DNA of 15,880 nucleotides, from assembly GCA_021162265.1 (NCBI GenBank), contig JAGGZA010000147.1:1-15880 (forward strand). Reading direction: 5' to 3'. Each line of letters opens with the position of its first letter. Position 1 is the first letter of the stretch. Below the pieces are notes generated by a model. It made no database searches. It was not told the origin of the DNA and saw only the letters and a program-made list of their open reading frames with translations. Source of the stretch: Candidatus Aerophobota bacterium. GTDB taxonomy: Bacteria > Aerophobota > Aerophobia > Aerophobales > B3-G15. Below are positions 1 through 5,771 of the stretch, piece after piece. Position numbers and translations under genes: made by a program.

Positions 1-1
1 C

Positions 2-277
2 AAGACGTTTGAGATGACATTGAGATACTCACATCTTTCCCCAGATCATAAACGTCGTGCTATAGAAGTTTTAGGCAGGCGTATGGACACCATATGGACA
101 CCAGAGCGAGAAACTGAGGAAGGATTTAGACTTGCATATTTGCCAAAATTTAGCTATACTGAGACAAAAGAAAGCTTTGCCGGAGTGGCGGAACTGGTAG
201 ACGCGCTGGACTCAAAATCCAGTGAGGCTTGCCTCGTGAGGGTTCAAATCCCTCCTCCGGCACCAGCAAATAAATAA
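2..277 (+). CDS. Tyrosine recombinase (phage/ICE-type integrase), C-terminal fragment
   Basis: The gene enters from the left edge, so only its last part is visible. The opening residues KTFEMTLRYSHLSPDHKRRA match the end of the catalytic domain of phage-type integrases. The Tyr in TLRYSHL is the expected nucleophile that attaches to DNA. After this block the family normally ends within a few dozen residues. Here the frame stays open, crosses the promoter and the whole tRNA-Leu gene, and stops only at TAA 275-277. The last ~30 residues (from GVAELVDAL on) are therefore just translated tRNA sequence. An 11-bp tandem repeat at 82-103 sits just before the abnormal tail. The gene is a remnant or living end of an integrated element lying to the left. 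The family call is firm; whether the protein is functional cannot be judged. Confidence 0.75.
   Translation, partial: KTFEMTLRYSHLSPDHKRRAIEVLGRRMDTIWTPERETEEGFRLAYLPKFSYTETKESFAGVAELVDALDSKSSEACLVRVQIPPPAPANK
82..103 (+). repeat. 11-bp perfect tandem direct repeat
   Basis: TATGGACACCA occurs twice back to back (82-92 and 93-103) inside the 3' end of the integrase frame. Eleven is not a multiple of three, so gain or loss of one unit shifts the frame. Reading with one unit removed gives RMDTRARN followed by TGA at 115-117, a stop well before the tRNA. This is seen directly; that the duplication is recent is inference. Confidence 0.8.
132..160 (+). promoter_or_regulatory. Probable sigma-70 promoter of tRNA-Leu
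   Basis: TTGCAT (132-137) and TATACT (155-160) are separated by 17 nt, giving a good -35/-10 pair. Transcription would start near 167, about a dozen bases before the mature tRNA 5' end. The promoter lies inside the open integrase frame, which implies that the tail of that frame is really host tRNA-flanking DNA. Confidence 0.55.
179..265 (+). tRNA. tRNA-Leu, anticodon CAA (reads UUG)
   Basis: This is a complete class II tRNA. The acceptor stem GCCGGAG (179-185) pairs perfectly with CTCCGGC (255-261). The anticodon stem CTGGA/TCCAG encloses loop CTCAAAA, with CAA at 213-215. A long variable arm (GAGGC/GCCTC, 224-235) is present, as expected for leucine. The T arm is GAGGG-TTCAAAT-CCCTC (238-254). 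The discriminator is A262 and CCA is encoded (263-265). No terminator follows; the Shine-Dalgarno of the next gene begins about 15 bases later, so tRNA and mRNA are probably made as one transcript. Confidence 0.97.
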
Positions 278-296
278 AAAAGGAGGTGAAAATAGA

Positions 297-596
297 GTGG
301 GACTTTTTGATAAAATAGCAGGTAAATTTAAACAGGCAGCGGAAAGAAGAAGAGAAGCCGATTTCATCCCCTTTAAGGTAAAGTGTGAAAAATGTGGAGA
401 AGAGATCAGCATAAACGTTAATCGTAGAACAGACCTGCAAAATCTTTACCTTGAACCAGGGGAAGAAGGAGCAGCTTTTAACTTAAAAAAAGAAATTTTA
501 GGGAAAAAGTGTCCAAATCTTATACGAATAGATGTAGATTTTGATAGAAACTACAAAATTATAAGGAAAGACATTACTGGTGGGAGTTTTTTATAG
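297..596 (+). CDS. Conserved hypothetical Cys-containing small protein
   Basis: A 99-residue protein of unknown function. It starts at GTG, eight bases after a strong AGGAGGTG (281-288). The N-terminus (MGLFDKIAGKFKQAAERRR) looks like a short amphipathic basic helix. A CxxC pair follows (C30, C33), with one further Cys at 72 in GKKCPN, so metal binding is possible but a full four-Cys site is absent. The NRRTDLQ and FDRNYKI blocks resemble small uncharacterised proteins I recall from anaerobic and thermophilic bacteria; I know no assigned role. There is no signal peptide or membrane segment. It probably shares a transcript with the tRNA upstream and perhaps the ABC ATPase 33 bases downstream. 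The gene call is sound; function is unknown. Confidence 0.8.
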   Translation: MGLFDKIAGKFKQAAERRREADFIPFKVKCEKCGEEISINVNRRTDLQNLYLEPGEEGAAFNLKKEILGKKCPNLIRIDVDFDRNYKIIRKDITGGSFL

Positions 597-629
597 AATA
601 AAAAAATAATAAATTATAACCGAGAATAA

Positions 630-1805
630 ATGAGCAGTATTCGCCTTGAAGGAATTGTTAAAAGATTTTACAAAGAAAAACTTTTCCTCTCCGAAAAAAG
701 CAAGAAATCTTCAGCTATCCTTGCCCTTGACCATATTTATCTTGACGTAAAAGAAGGTGAAACCTTAGGTGTGATTGGTCCAACAGGTTGCGGGAAAACA
801 ACTCTCCTTAAAGTTATTGCTGGACTTGAAAGAATTGAGGAAGGAAGAGTTTACTTTGATGATAAAGACGTAACAAAACTCCGTCCCAGAGAAAGGAATA
901 TAGGAATGGTCTTTCAAACCTACGCTTTGTATCCTCATATGATTGCGAGGGAAAACCTTGCCTTTCCCTTCAGAATAAGAAGATGGCCTGAATCAGTAAT
1001 TGACGAAAGGATAGAGTTTACAGCTCAAACTCTGGGAGTGGGGTTTAAAGAACTTTTAGGCAGAATGCCGCGAACCTTATCTCAGGGACAAAAACAAAGA
1101 GTAGCTCTTGGAAGATGTATTATAAGGAATCCCAGTGTATTTCTTCTTGATGAACCTCTCTCAAGTCTGGATGCAAAACTAAGAATAAAAACAAGAACAG
1201 AAATAAAAAAAATCTTGCGGAAATTTTCCGTTACCACAGTTTACGTAACACATGATCAGTCAGAGGCAGTTGCTCTTTCAGACAGAATAGCAATTATGAG
1301 AGAGGGAAGAATAGAACAGGTGGGAACCTTTGAAGAGGTCTATGCTCATCCTGCAAATATTTTCGTGGCCGGGTTTGTCGGTAACCCTTCTATGAATTTT
1401 CTTACCTTTACCTTAGGAGAAAAAAACAAAAGACTGGTTATGGTTGACCCGGTATCTGATGCTAAGATAGAAGTCCCACAAGAATGGGAGAGAAAACTAA
1501 GGGATAAAAAAATGATAGGGAAAGACCTAATATTTGGAATGCGTCCTGAGGATATAAGACTGGATGAAGGTATCAAAGATAGAAAAGAAAACTTTTTTAG
1601 ATTTAGAGCAAAGATAGAGGATAAAGAGTTTACAGTGGATAACAAAACTCACCTTTTCCTGAAATTCAGCTATTATCGCCTAATAGCTACTGTAGAAGAC
1701 CATAACAAGTCATTTCCCGCTATAGGAGAGGAAGTTAATCTCATCTTTCCTCTAAAGAAAGGAAAGATTTTTAATAAAAAAAATGAACTTGCAATTATAA
1801 GTTAG
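630..1805 (+). CDS. ABC transporter ATP-binding protein, MalK/UgpC sugar-importer type
   Basis: A 391-residue cytoplasmic ATPase of the kind that drives sugar or glycerol-phosphate import. Motifs in order: Walker A GPTGCGKTT (50-58), Q-loop VFQTYALYPHM (94-104), signature LSQGQ (150-154), Walker B VFLLDE (170-175), D-loop SSLDAKLR and H-loop His208. A C-terminal extension of about 150 residues fits the MalK-type regulatory (TOBE) region, with GMRPEDIRL as the usual landmark. Two oddities: the signature has Gln in place of the first Gly of LSGGQ, and a lysine/serine-rich insert of roughly a dozen residues (about 15-28) precedes the LALDHIYL strand. The start fits the family N-terminus (MSSIRLEGIVKRF) but has no clear Shine-Dalgarno. 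No permease or binding protein is in the window, so it may serve several importers encoded elsewhere. Substrate is unknown. Confidence 0.9.
   Translation: MSSIRLEGIVKRFYKEKLFLSEKSKKSSAILALDHIYLDVKEGETLGVIGPTGCGKTTLLKVIAGLERIEEGRVYFDDKDVTKLRPRERNIGMVFQTYALYPHMIARENLAFPFRIRRWPESVIDERIEFTAQTLGVGFKELLGRMPRTLSQGQKQRVALGRCIIRNPSVFLLDEPLSSLDAKLRIKTRTEIKKILRKFSVTTVYVTHDQSEAVALSDRIAIMREGRIEQVGTFEEVYAHPANIFVAGFVGNPSMNFLTFTLGEKNKRLVMVDPVSDAKIEVPQEWERKLRDKKMIGKDLIFGMRPEDIRLDEGIKDRKENFFRFRAKIEDKEFTVDNKTHLFLKFSYYRLIATVEDHNKSFPAIGEEVNLIFPLKKGKIFNKKNELAIIS
1743..1772 (+). terminator. Terminator-like hairpin inside the 3' end of the ABC ATPase gene
   Basis: ATCTTTCCT (1743-1751) and AGGAAAGAT (1760-1768) form a perfect 9-bp inverted repeat with an 8-nt loop, running into TTTTT (1768-1772). 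The stem is A/T-rich and lies about 33 bases before the stop codon. It could be a weak terminator or attenuator, or coincidence in a Lys-rich coding stretch. Confidence 0.25.
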
Positions 1806-1808
1806 AAA

Positions 1809-2189
1809 TTATCTTCTTATTTTTATTTTTTCTAAGACGCATTCTCTCCCGGATTTAATTTCTACCCCATTTTGTTCACCGCAGCGAGGACAACTAAAAG
1901 GAGGCAAAAAATAAAAATAGTAGTCGTAATCTTTAGACATCTGGAGTTTTCCTTCATATCCGCAATTTTTACATTTAATAAGAAAGGGAACCTTTGCTAT
2001 AATTATCTTTGCTCCTGAAGCCAGAGTTTCTCGAAAAAGCTGTTTTAACCAGAACATAAGCTGGTCCGGATTGAGATGAGTAAGCTCTCCTAACTTTATA
2101 TTTATTTCAGTAACCTGAGAAGCTTTTTCCATTTTTGCCTTTTTAATTACTTCACGAGCAATTTGCTGGGAAATGTAAAAATCATGCAT
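1809..2189 (-). CDS. hypA: Hydrogenase/nickel maturation protein HypA
   Basis: A 126-residue nickel chaperone. HypA works with HypB to deliver Ni(II) to [NiFe]-hydrogenase precursors and, in some bacteria, to other nickel enzymes. The N-terminus MHDFYISQQI carries the nickel-binding His2; position 3 is Asp instead of the usual Glu. The zinc site is two CxxC pairs, C73/C76 (CKNCGY) and C100/C103 (CPRCG). The spacing between pairs (23 residues) is longer than the roughly a dozen I expect, because of an aromatic insert (DYDYYFYFLPPF). The ending SGRECVLEKIKI is typical. The start is supported by GGAG eight bases upstream. It lies 16 bases after hypB, as the last gene of the minus-strand operon, and its stop is 3 bases from the convergent ABC gene. 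No hydrogenase or hypCDEF is visible. Confidence 0.93.
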   Translation of the reverse strand: MHDFYISQQIAREVIKKAKMEKASQVTEINIKLGELTHLNPDQLMFWLKQLFRETLASGAKIIIAKVPFLIKCKNCGYEGKLQMSKDYDYYFYFLPPFSCPRCGEQNGVEIKSGRECVLEKIKIRR

Positions 2190-2205
2190 TTAATTATCTC
2201 CAGCG

Positions 2206-2874
2206 TTAAAAGCCAAGAGCCTCAATGACTTCTCTTATCCCTTTATTTTGACGACAACTAACAGGTATACTCTTTGCATCAGGATTAATCTTTGCAACAT
2301 CCTCAATTAATTTTTGCGGAGAAACTTCCATCGCTTCAGCAAGGTCTATTTTATTTATAGCTACAACATCAGCTTGTGCAAAAATATAAGGATGCTTTAC
2401 AACCATCCATGGTCCCTCGGTAACTGAAACCACCACCAGTCTTTGATGCGCACCAAGAGGAAATTCAGCAGGACAAATAAGATTTCCTACATTTTCTATA
2501 AAAATTATATCTACCTCCTTAAGATCTAAGTTCTGGAGAGCTCTTTTCACAAGACTTGCATCAAGGTGACATTCTTTCCCTGTATTTATCTGAACTGCCT
2601 GTGTACTTTTTTGTTCAAGTCTTCCGGCATCTATACTGGTAGTCAGGTCACCTGCGACTACACCTATTTTGAATTTCTCTCCCAGGACAGAGGTCAAAAG
2701 CTGAATTAAAGAGGTTTTACCTGAACCAATTGAACCCATTACGTCAATTGCTCTCACTTTATGGCGATCAAGAAAAAGCCTGTTCTCCTCTGCAAGCTCT
2801 TTATTTCTTTTCAAAAAATCCTCTTCAAGTTCTATGTCCAGTACCTCCCCTTCGTCTGGCTTTACTATCCTCAT
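2206..2874 (-). CDS. hypB: Hydrogenase nickel-insertion GTPase HypB
   Basis: A 222-residue SIMIBI-class GTPase that drives nickel transfer with HypA. The P-loop is GSIGSGKT (47-54). The metal-binding switch region has C102 and H103 (TGKECHLDA) and C134 (NLICPAEF). The base-recognition motif NKID is at 174-177. The N-terminal extension carries neither a His-rich nickel store nor the CxxCGC motif of the E. coli protein, so only the G-domain metal site is present. AAAGGAG seven bases upstream fixes the ATG start. It sits 12 bases after cinA and 16 before hypA, so hypB and hypA are almost surely cotranscribed. Target enzymes are not in the window; a [NiFe]-hydrogenase elsewhere is the default guess. 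Confidence 0.95.
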   Translation of the reverse strand: MRIVKPDEGEVLDIELEEDFLKRNKELAEENRLFLDRHKVRAIDVMGSIGSGKTSLIQLLTSVLGEKFKIGVVAGDLTTSIDAGRLEQKSTQAVQINTGKECHLDASLVKRALQNLDLKEVDIIFIENVGNLICPAEFPLGAHQRLVVVSVTEGPWMVVKHPYIFAQADVVAINKIDLAEAMEVSPQKLIEDVAKINPDAKSIPVSCRQNKGIREVIEALGF

Positions 2875-2886
2875 TAAATTTCTCCT

Positions 2887-4131
2887 TTAACTTTTAAAAT
2901 TTATTTTATTTAAAAGATACCTTCTTAAAATATCAAGGGCTGCTTGAGAAGTCCTCCATTTTATCATCTCTCTTGTACCAAAGAAAAAATATCGGTTGCA
3001 CAATTCTCCCTCATCTGTACATAGAGCAATATATACAAGTCCAACTGGTTTTTCAGGGGTTGCACCGCCTGGTCCTGCGATGCCTGTTATTCCAAGGGAA
3101 ATACTGGAACCCGTTATATTTCTTACCCCTTGTGCCATCCTTCTCGCAACCTCAGAAGACACAGCTCCCTTCTCCTTTATGAGTTTTGCAGGAACCTTTA
3201 GTATTTCAGATTTTGCCTCATTACTGTAGCTAACAACTCCAGCCAGAAAACTCACAGAAATTCCAGGGATATCGGTTAAACGATGAGAAACAAGTCCTCC
3301 AGAGCATGACTCAGCTAAACTAATGGTAAGATTTTTTTTAATTAAAAGCTCAGCAACTATTCCCTCAAGAGTATCATCATCAGCCCCAAAAATATAATCC
3401 CCCAGTTTTTCCCTTATCACCTTTTCCGTAGTTTCTATACGAGAGTCAACTTCTTCTGGAGGAAATTGTGCAGTGATACGAATATGCACCTCTCCTTTCT
3501 TGGCAAGGAGAGCAACGGTAGGGTTTTTTTGGGACATCAAAGAAACTATTTTCTCATTAACCTGTGATTCCCCCATCCCCCATACCTTGAGTATCCTGGA
3601 CTTCGTTACAAGATTGGACTTTACTTTGTAGGAAAGGTATTTCTTGAGCTGAGGTAACATTGCTTTTAATTCATGAGGCACTCCGGGGAGGAGAATAATA
3701 ACTTTCTCTTTTTCCTCTATTATAATACCTGGTGCTATGCCTACAGGGTTCAACAGGGTTTTTGCAGCAGAGGGTACAAGCGACTGTCTTAAAATGGCTT
3801 CTTCTGATACTCTATAACGGCTTAACTTTTCTTTGATCTTCTCAAAGATACCTTTATCAAGGATAAGTTTTCTCCCAAGAAACTCACTTACAGCCTCCTT
3901 TGTAATATCATCTTCAGTTGGACCCAGCCCTCCAGAAATAATAACAAGCTCAGCTCTTGATAGAGCATCTTTTAAGGCATCCTTTATCCTTGATAAATTA
4001 TCCCCCACTGTTACTTTTCTAAAAACATCTATTCCAAGCGAATTTACTATCCTTGCTATTTCAGCGGAATTTGTATCAACAATTTCCCCAAGAAGAAGTT
4101 CTGTTCCTACGCATATAATCTCGGCTTTTAT
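2887..4131 (-). CDS. cinA: CinA family: nucleotide/NMN pyrophosphatase-deamidase, with ATA start
   Basis: CinA has an N-terminal MoaB/MogA-like (COG1058) domain linked to ADP-ribose/NAD-by-product hydrolysis and a C-terminal PncC domain that deamidates NMN. Visible landmarks: CVGTELLLGEIVDTNS near the N-terminus, GGLGPTEDD at about 67-75, LPGVPHELK in the middle, and AESCSGG at about 273-279 opening the PncC part. Length is 414 residues, the normal size. The start is unusual: no ATG, GTG or TTG precedes the first domain in the open frame. A Shine-Dalgarno AGGAG at 4143-4139 is followed after 7 bases by ATA (4131-4129), giving (M)KAEIICVGTELLLGE, which matches the family's MKAEII-type opening. 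The first conventional start (GTG, 4008) would delete 41 residues of the N-terminal domain. It lies 87 bases after the antiporter gene and 12 before hypB. Confidence 0.9.
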   Translation of the reverse strand: MKAEIICVGTELLLGEIVDTNSAEIARIVNSLGIDVFRKVTVGDNLSRIKDALKDALSRAELVIISGGLGPTEDDITKEAVSEFLGRKLILDKGIFEKIKEKLSRYRVSEEAILRQSLVPSAAKTLLNPVGIAPGIIIEEKEKVIILLPGVPHELKAMLPQLKKYLSYKVKSNLVTKSRILKVWGMGESQVNEKIVSLMSQKNPTVALLAKKGEVHIRITAQFPPEEVDSRIETTEKVIREKLGDYIFGADDDTLEGIVAELLIKKNLTISLAESCSGGLVSHRLTDIPGISVSFLAGVVSYSNEAKSEILKVPAKLIKEKGAVSSEVARRMAQGVRNITGSSISLGITGIAGPGGATPEKPVGLVYIALCTDEGELCNRYFFFGTREMIKWRTSQAALDILRRYLLNKINFKS

Positions 4132-4146
4132 CTCTAAACTCCTTTT
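4129..4146 (-). promoter_or_regulatory. Ribosome binding site and AUA initiation codon of cinA
   Basis: On the minus strand AAAAGGAG is followed by TTTAGAG and then ATA AAA GCC GAG. The 7-base spacing is ideal and the codon aligns with the expected first Met of CinA. A single G-to-A change of ATG would give this. A 10-codon out-of-frame mini-ORF (ATG at 4166-4164, TAG at 4136-4134) ends two bases before the ATA and might help ribosomes restart there. Confidence 0.6.
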
Positions 4147-4218
4147 GTGATGTTTAATAGTCTCATAGTATATTAATTCTGATAACTGGAAAGTAGAAAA
4201 ATAAAATAATTTATTAAG

Positions 4219-5424
4219 TTAAACTTTTGCTGACTTTGCTGCCTCCCCTGCCCTGGTTAAACTCCATCTTGTAAGATAAGGACCCACAATCTCTGTTATT
4301 ACGGTAGTAAAAAGCAAAAGGTTTATAACTACAGTAGCAAGGGACCTTCCTACAGCTCCATATGGTGCGAAATCCCTCCCTACAACTACTGCCAGAGCCA
4401 GTGCTACTCCAACCTGGGGAAAAAGAGAAAGCCCCACGTACCTCTGGACAACCTTGGGAGCACCTGATATTTTTGCTCCAAAGAATGCTCCCATAAACTT
4501 TCCCATTGCTCTTGCTCCAGTATAGGCAAGTCCTAAAAATCCTATTTGAGAGATAAGTCTTACGTTAAGGTGTGCTCCTGCAAGGCAGAAAAACATTATA
4601 TACAAAACAGGTGTGGAGCTACTCCATATATTGGAGATTCTATGTATGGGGCGAGGGGATAAATTGGCTATGGTCATTCCTAAACTCATATTAGCAAGCA
4701 GTTCAGAAAAACCAAGAGAATTTGATATCCCTATATTAACTAAAATACCGCCAATAACAACTACAAAAAAATCTACCGATGATCTTAACCAGCGAGAGGA
4801 AAAACTTATCAAGGCTCCTATACCTAAGCCCAAAAGCAAGGCTCCAAAGATATCCTTTACAGGTTCTACAATTGTGGAAAAAATAGAGAAAGAGGCACCA
4901 GGAACAATAATAATTTTTGCAACAGAGGAGGCAAATGCATATAAAATCAAGGCTATTGCATCATCTATAGCTACAATAGATAAAATGGTAGTGGTTAAGT
5001 CTCCTTTTGCCCTGAGCTCCTGAATAACCATTACAGTAGCTGCAGGAGCAGTAGCTGAAGAGATAGCTCCTAAAAGTAAAGCCTCATATAACTTATGAGT
5101 AATTGCTAAAGTTACTGAGGTTACAAGCAGAAACGCACCAAATGCTTCAAGGACCACCATTACAGCAATTGACTTTCCCAGTTTTCTTAGATTGGGTATA
5201 GTTAATTCCTCTCCAATGGCAAAGGCTATAAACCCCAGTGCAAGGTCAGCAACAATACCTGTCCGGGATAAAACTTCCTGGGAGAAAACTCCTGCTACCG
5301 AGCCTCCCATCACCACTCCCATTATCACCCAGCCAGTAACTGCCGGTATTTTTACCCGATTAAAGAGTTTGCCCCCGATAAATCCCGAAATAACAGCAAT
5401 ACCAATAGCAAAAAGTATATCCAT
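4219..5424 (-). CDS. CPA2-family Na+/H+ (cation/proton) antiporter
   Basis: A 401-residue polytopic membrane protein with about 12-13 hydrophobic segments, the size of a bare transport domain. The start MDILFAIGIAVISGFIGGKL is the first helix, followed by KIPAVTGWVIMG, a typical CPA motif. The ATAPAAT segment (124-130) fits the unwound helix of the ion site, and D154-D155 (VAIDDAIAL) is the paired-aspartate motif of CPA2 members that I associate with electrogenic Na+/H+ exchange, as in NapA. There is no C-terminal TrkA/RCK or USP domain; the protein ends soon after the last helix (TRAGEAAKSAKV). The upstream small PII-like gene ends 10 bases before this ATG and the Shine-Dalgarno is weak (AGAG), suggesting translational coupling. 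K+/H+ exchange is the main alternative. Confidence 0.88.
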   Translation of the reverse strand: MDILFAIGIAVISGFIGGKLFNRVKIPAVTGWVIMGVVMGGSVAGVFSQEVLSRTGIVADLALGFIAFAIGEELTIPNLRKLGKSIAVMVVLEAFGAFLLVTSVTLAITHKLYEALLLGAISSATAPAATVMVIQELRAKGDLTTTILSIVAIDDAIALILYAFASSVAKIIIVPGASFSIFSTIVEPVKDIFGALLLGLGIGALISFSSRWLRSSVDFFVVVIGGILVNIGISNSLGFSELLANMSLGMTIANLSPRPIHRISNIWSSSTPVLYIMFFCLAGAHLNVRLISQIGFLGLAYTGARAMGKFMGAFFGAKISGAPKVVQRYVGLSLFPQVGVALALAVVVGRDFAPYGAVGRSLATVVINLLLFTTVITEIVGPYLTRWSLTRAGEAAKSAKV

Positions 5425-5434
5425 AGTTAATTCT

Positions 5435-5770
5435 CTAATAAATATGAGGTGAGATTTGCCAGAGAGTTACCGGAAAACTGAATATGGTGGCAACTTCTTC
5501 TTTGTCCAGCTGAAGGTCCCTTTTCCAAAGTTTCATCATCCTTTCAATTTTCTCCTCTTCATCCACAAGAGCGAATATTAACTTACATTCCTTCCTTCTT
5601 TTCCCAAGGGTTACCTGAAGCTCTTTAAATACAGGCAACCTGAAGGCAAGAACTTCCTTCAATTCCTCAGCTTCACTTACAAACACCTCTTCAACTTCTT
5701 CTTCAACCAAAACCTCAAGAAAATCCTCAAGAAATCTGCTATTGTAAAGAAAGATACATAAAATATGCAT
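5435..5770 (-). CDS. Small PII-like (ferredoxin-fold) protein, putative regulator of the antiporter
   Basis: A 111-residue soluble protein whose order of elements matches the PII fold: strand 2-9 (HILCIFLY), helix 11-25, strand 27-33 (EEVFVSE), long basic loop 34-60, strand 62-69 (CKLIFALV), helix 71-85, strand 93-101 (VATIFSFPV). The RLPVFKELQ and IFSFPVTL pieces recall the PIFAGLR and FTLPVDR motifs I remember in a divergent group annotated as P-II family regulators in anaerobes. The canonical GlnB uridylylation site is not visible, so this is not GlnB/GlnK proper. It starts one base after the aminotransferase stop and ends 10 bases before the antiporter start, so it is tightly coupled to both. 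Control of the antiporter by a bound nucleotide or metal is inference. The gene call is firm; the fold call is moderate. Confidence 0.65.
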   Translation of the reverse strand: MHILCIFLYNSRFLEDFLEVLVEEEVEEVFVSEAEELKEVLAFRLPVFKELQVTLGKRRKECKLIFALVDEEEKIERMMKLWKRDLQLDKEEVATIFSFPVTLWQISPHIY

Positions 5771-5771
5771 T

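Noticed and set aside
179..265. Second copy of the tRNA 3' end as an att repeat in this window
   Set aside because: I saw no repeat of the T arm and acceptor sequence elsewhere in the window; a partner site would have to lie outside.
150..440. Open frames on the minus strand across the tRNA and the small Cys protein gene
   Set aside because: They are antisense to a certain tRNA and a gene with a strong ribosome site; their sequence shows no family features.
1776..1803. Minus-strand hairpin AACTT/AAGTT followed by T8, as terminator of the hypA operon
   Set aside because: The stem is only five bp and A/T-rich; too weak to call, although it lies in the right place.
2887..4008. CinA as a truncated or pseudogene product starting at GTG 4008
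   Set aside because: The upstream 41 codons encode the conserved N-terminus in an unbroken frame behind a Shine-Dalgarno, so the start codon, not the gene, is unusual.
4613..5023. Plus-strand open frame of 136 codons
   Set aside because: It is a shadow of the antiporter gene; the minus-strand product has clear membrane and ion-site motifs.
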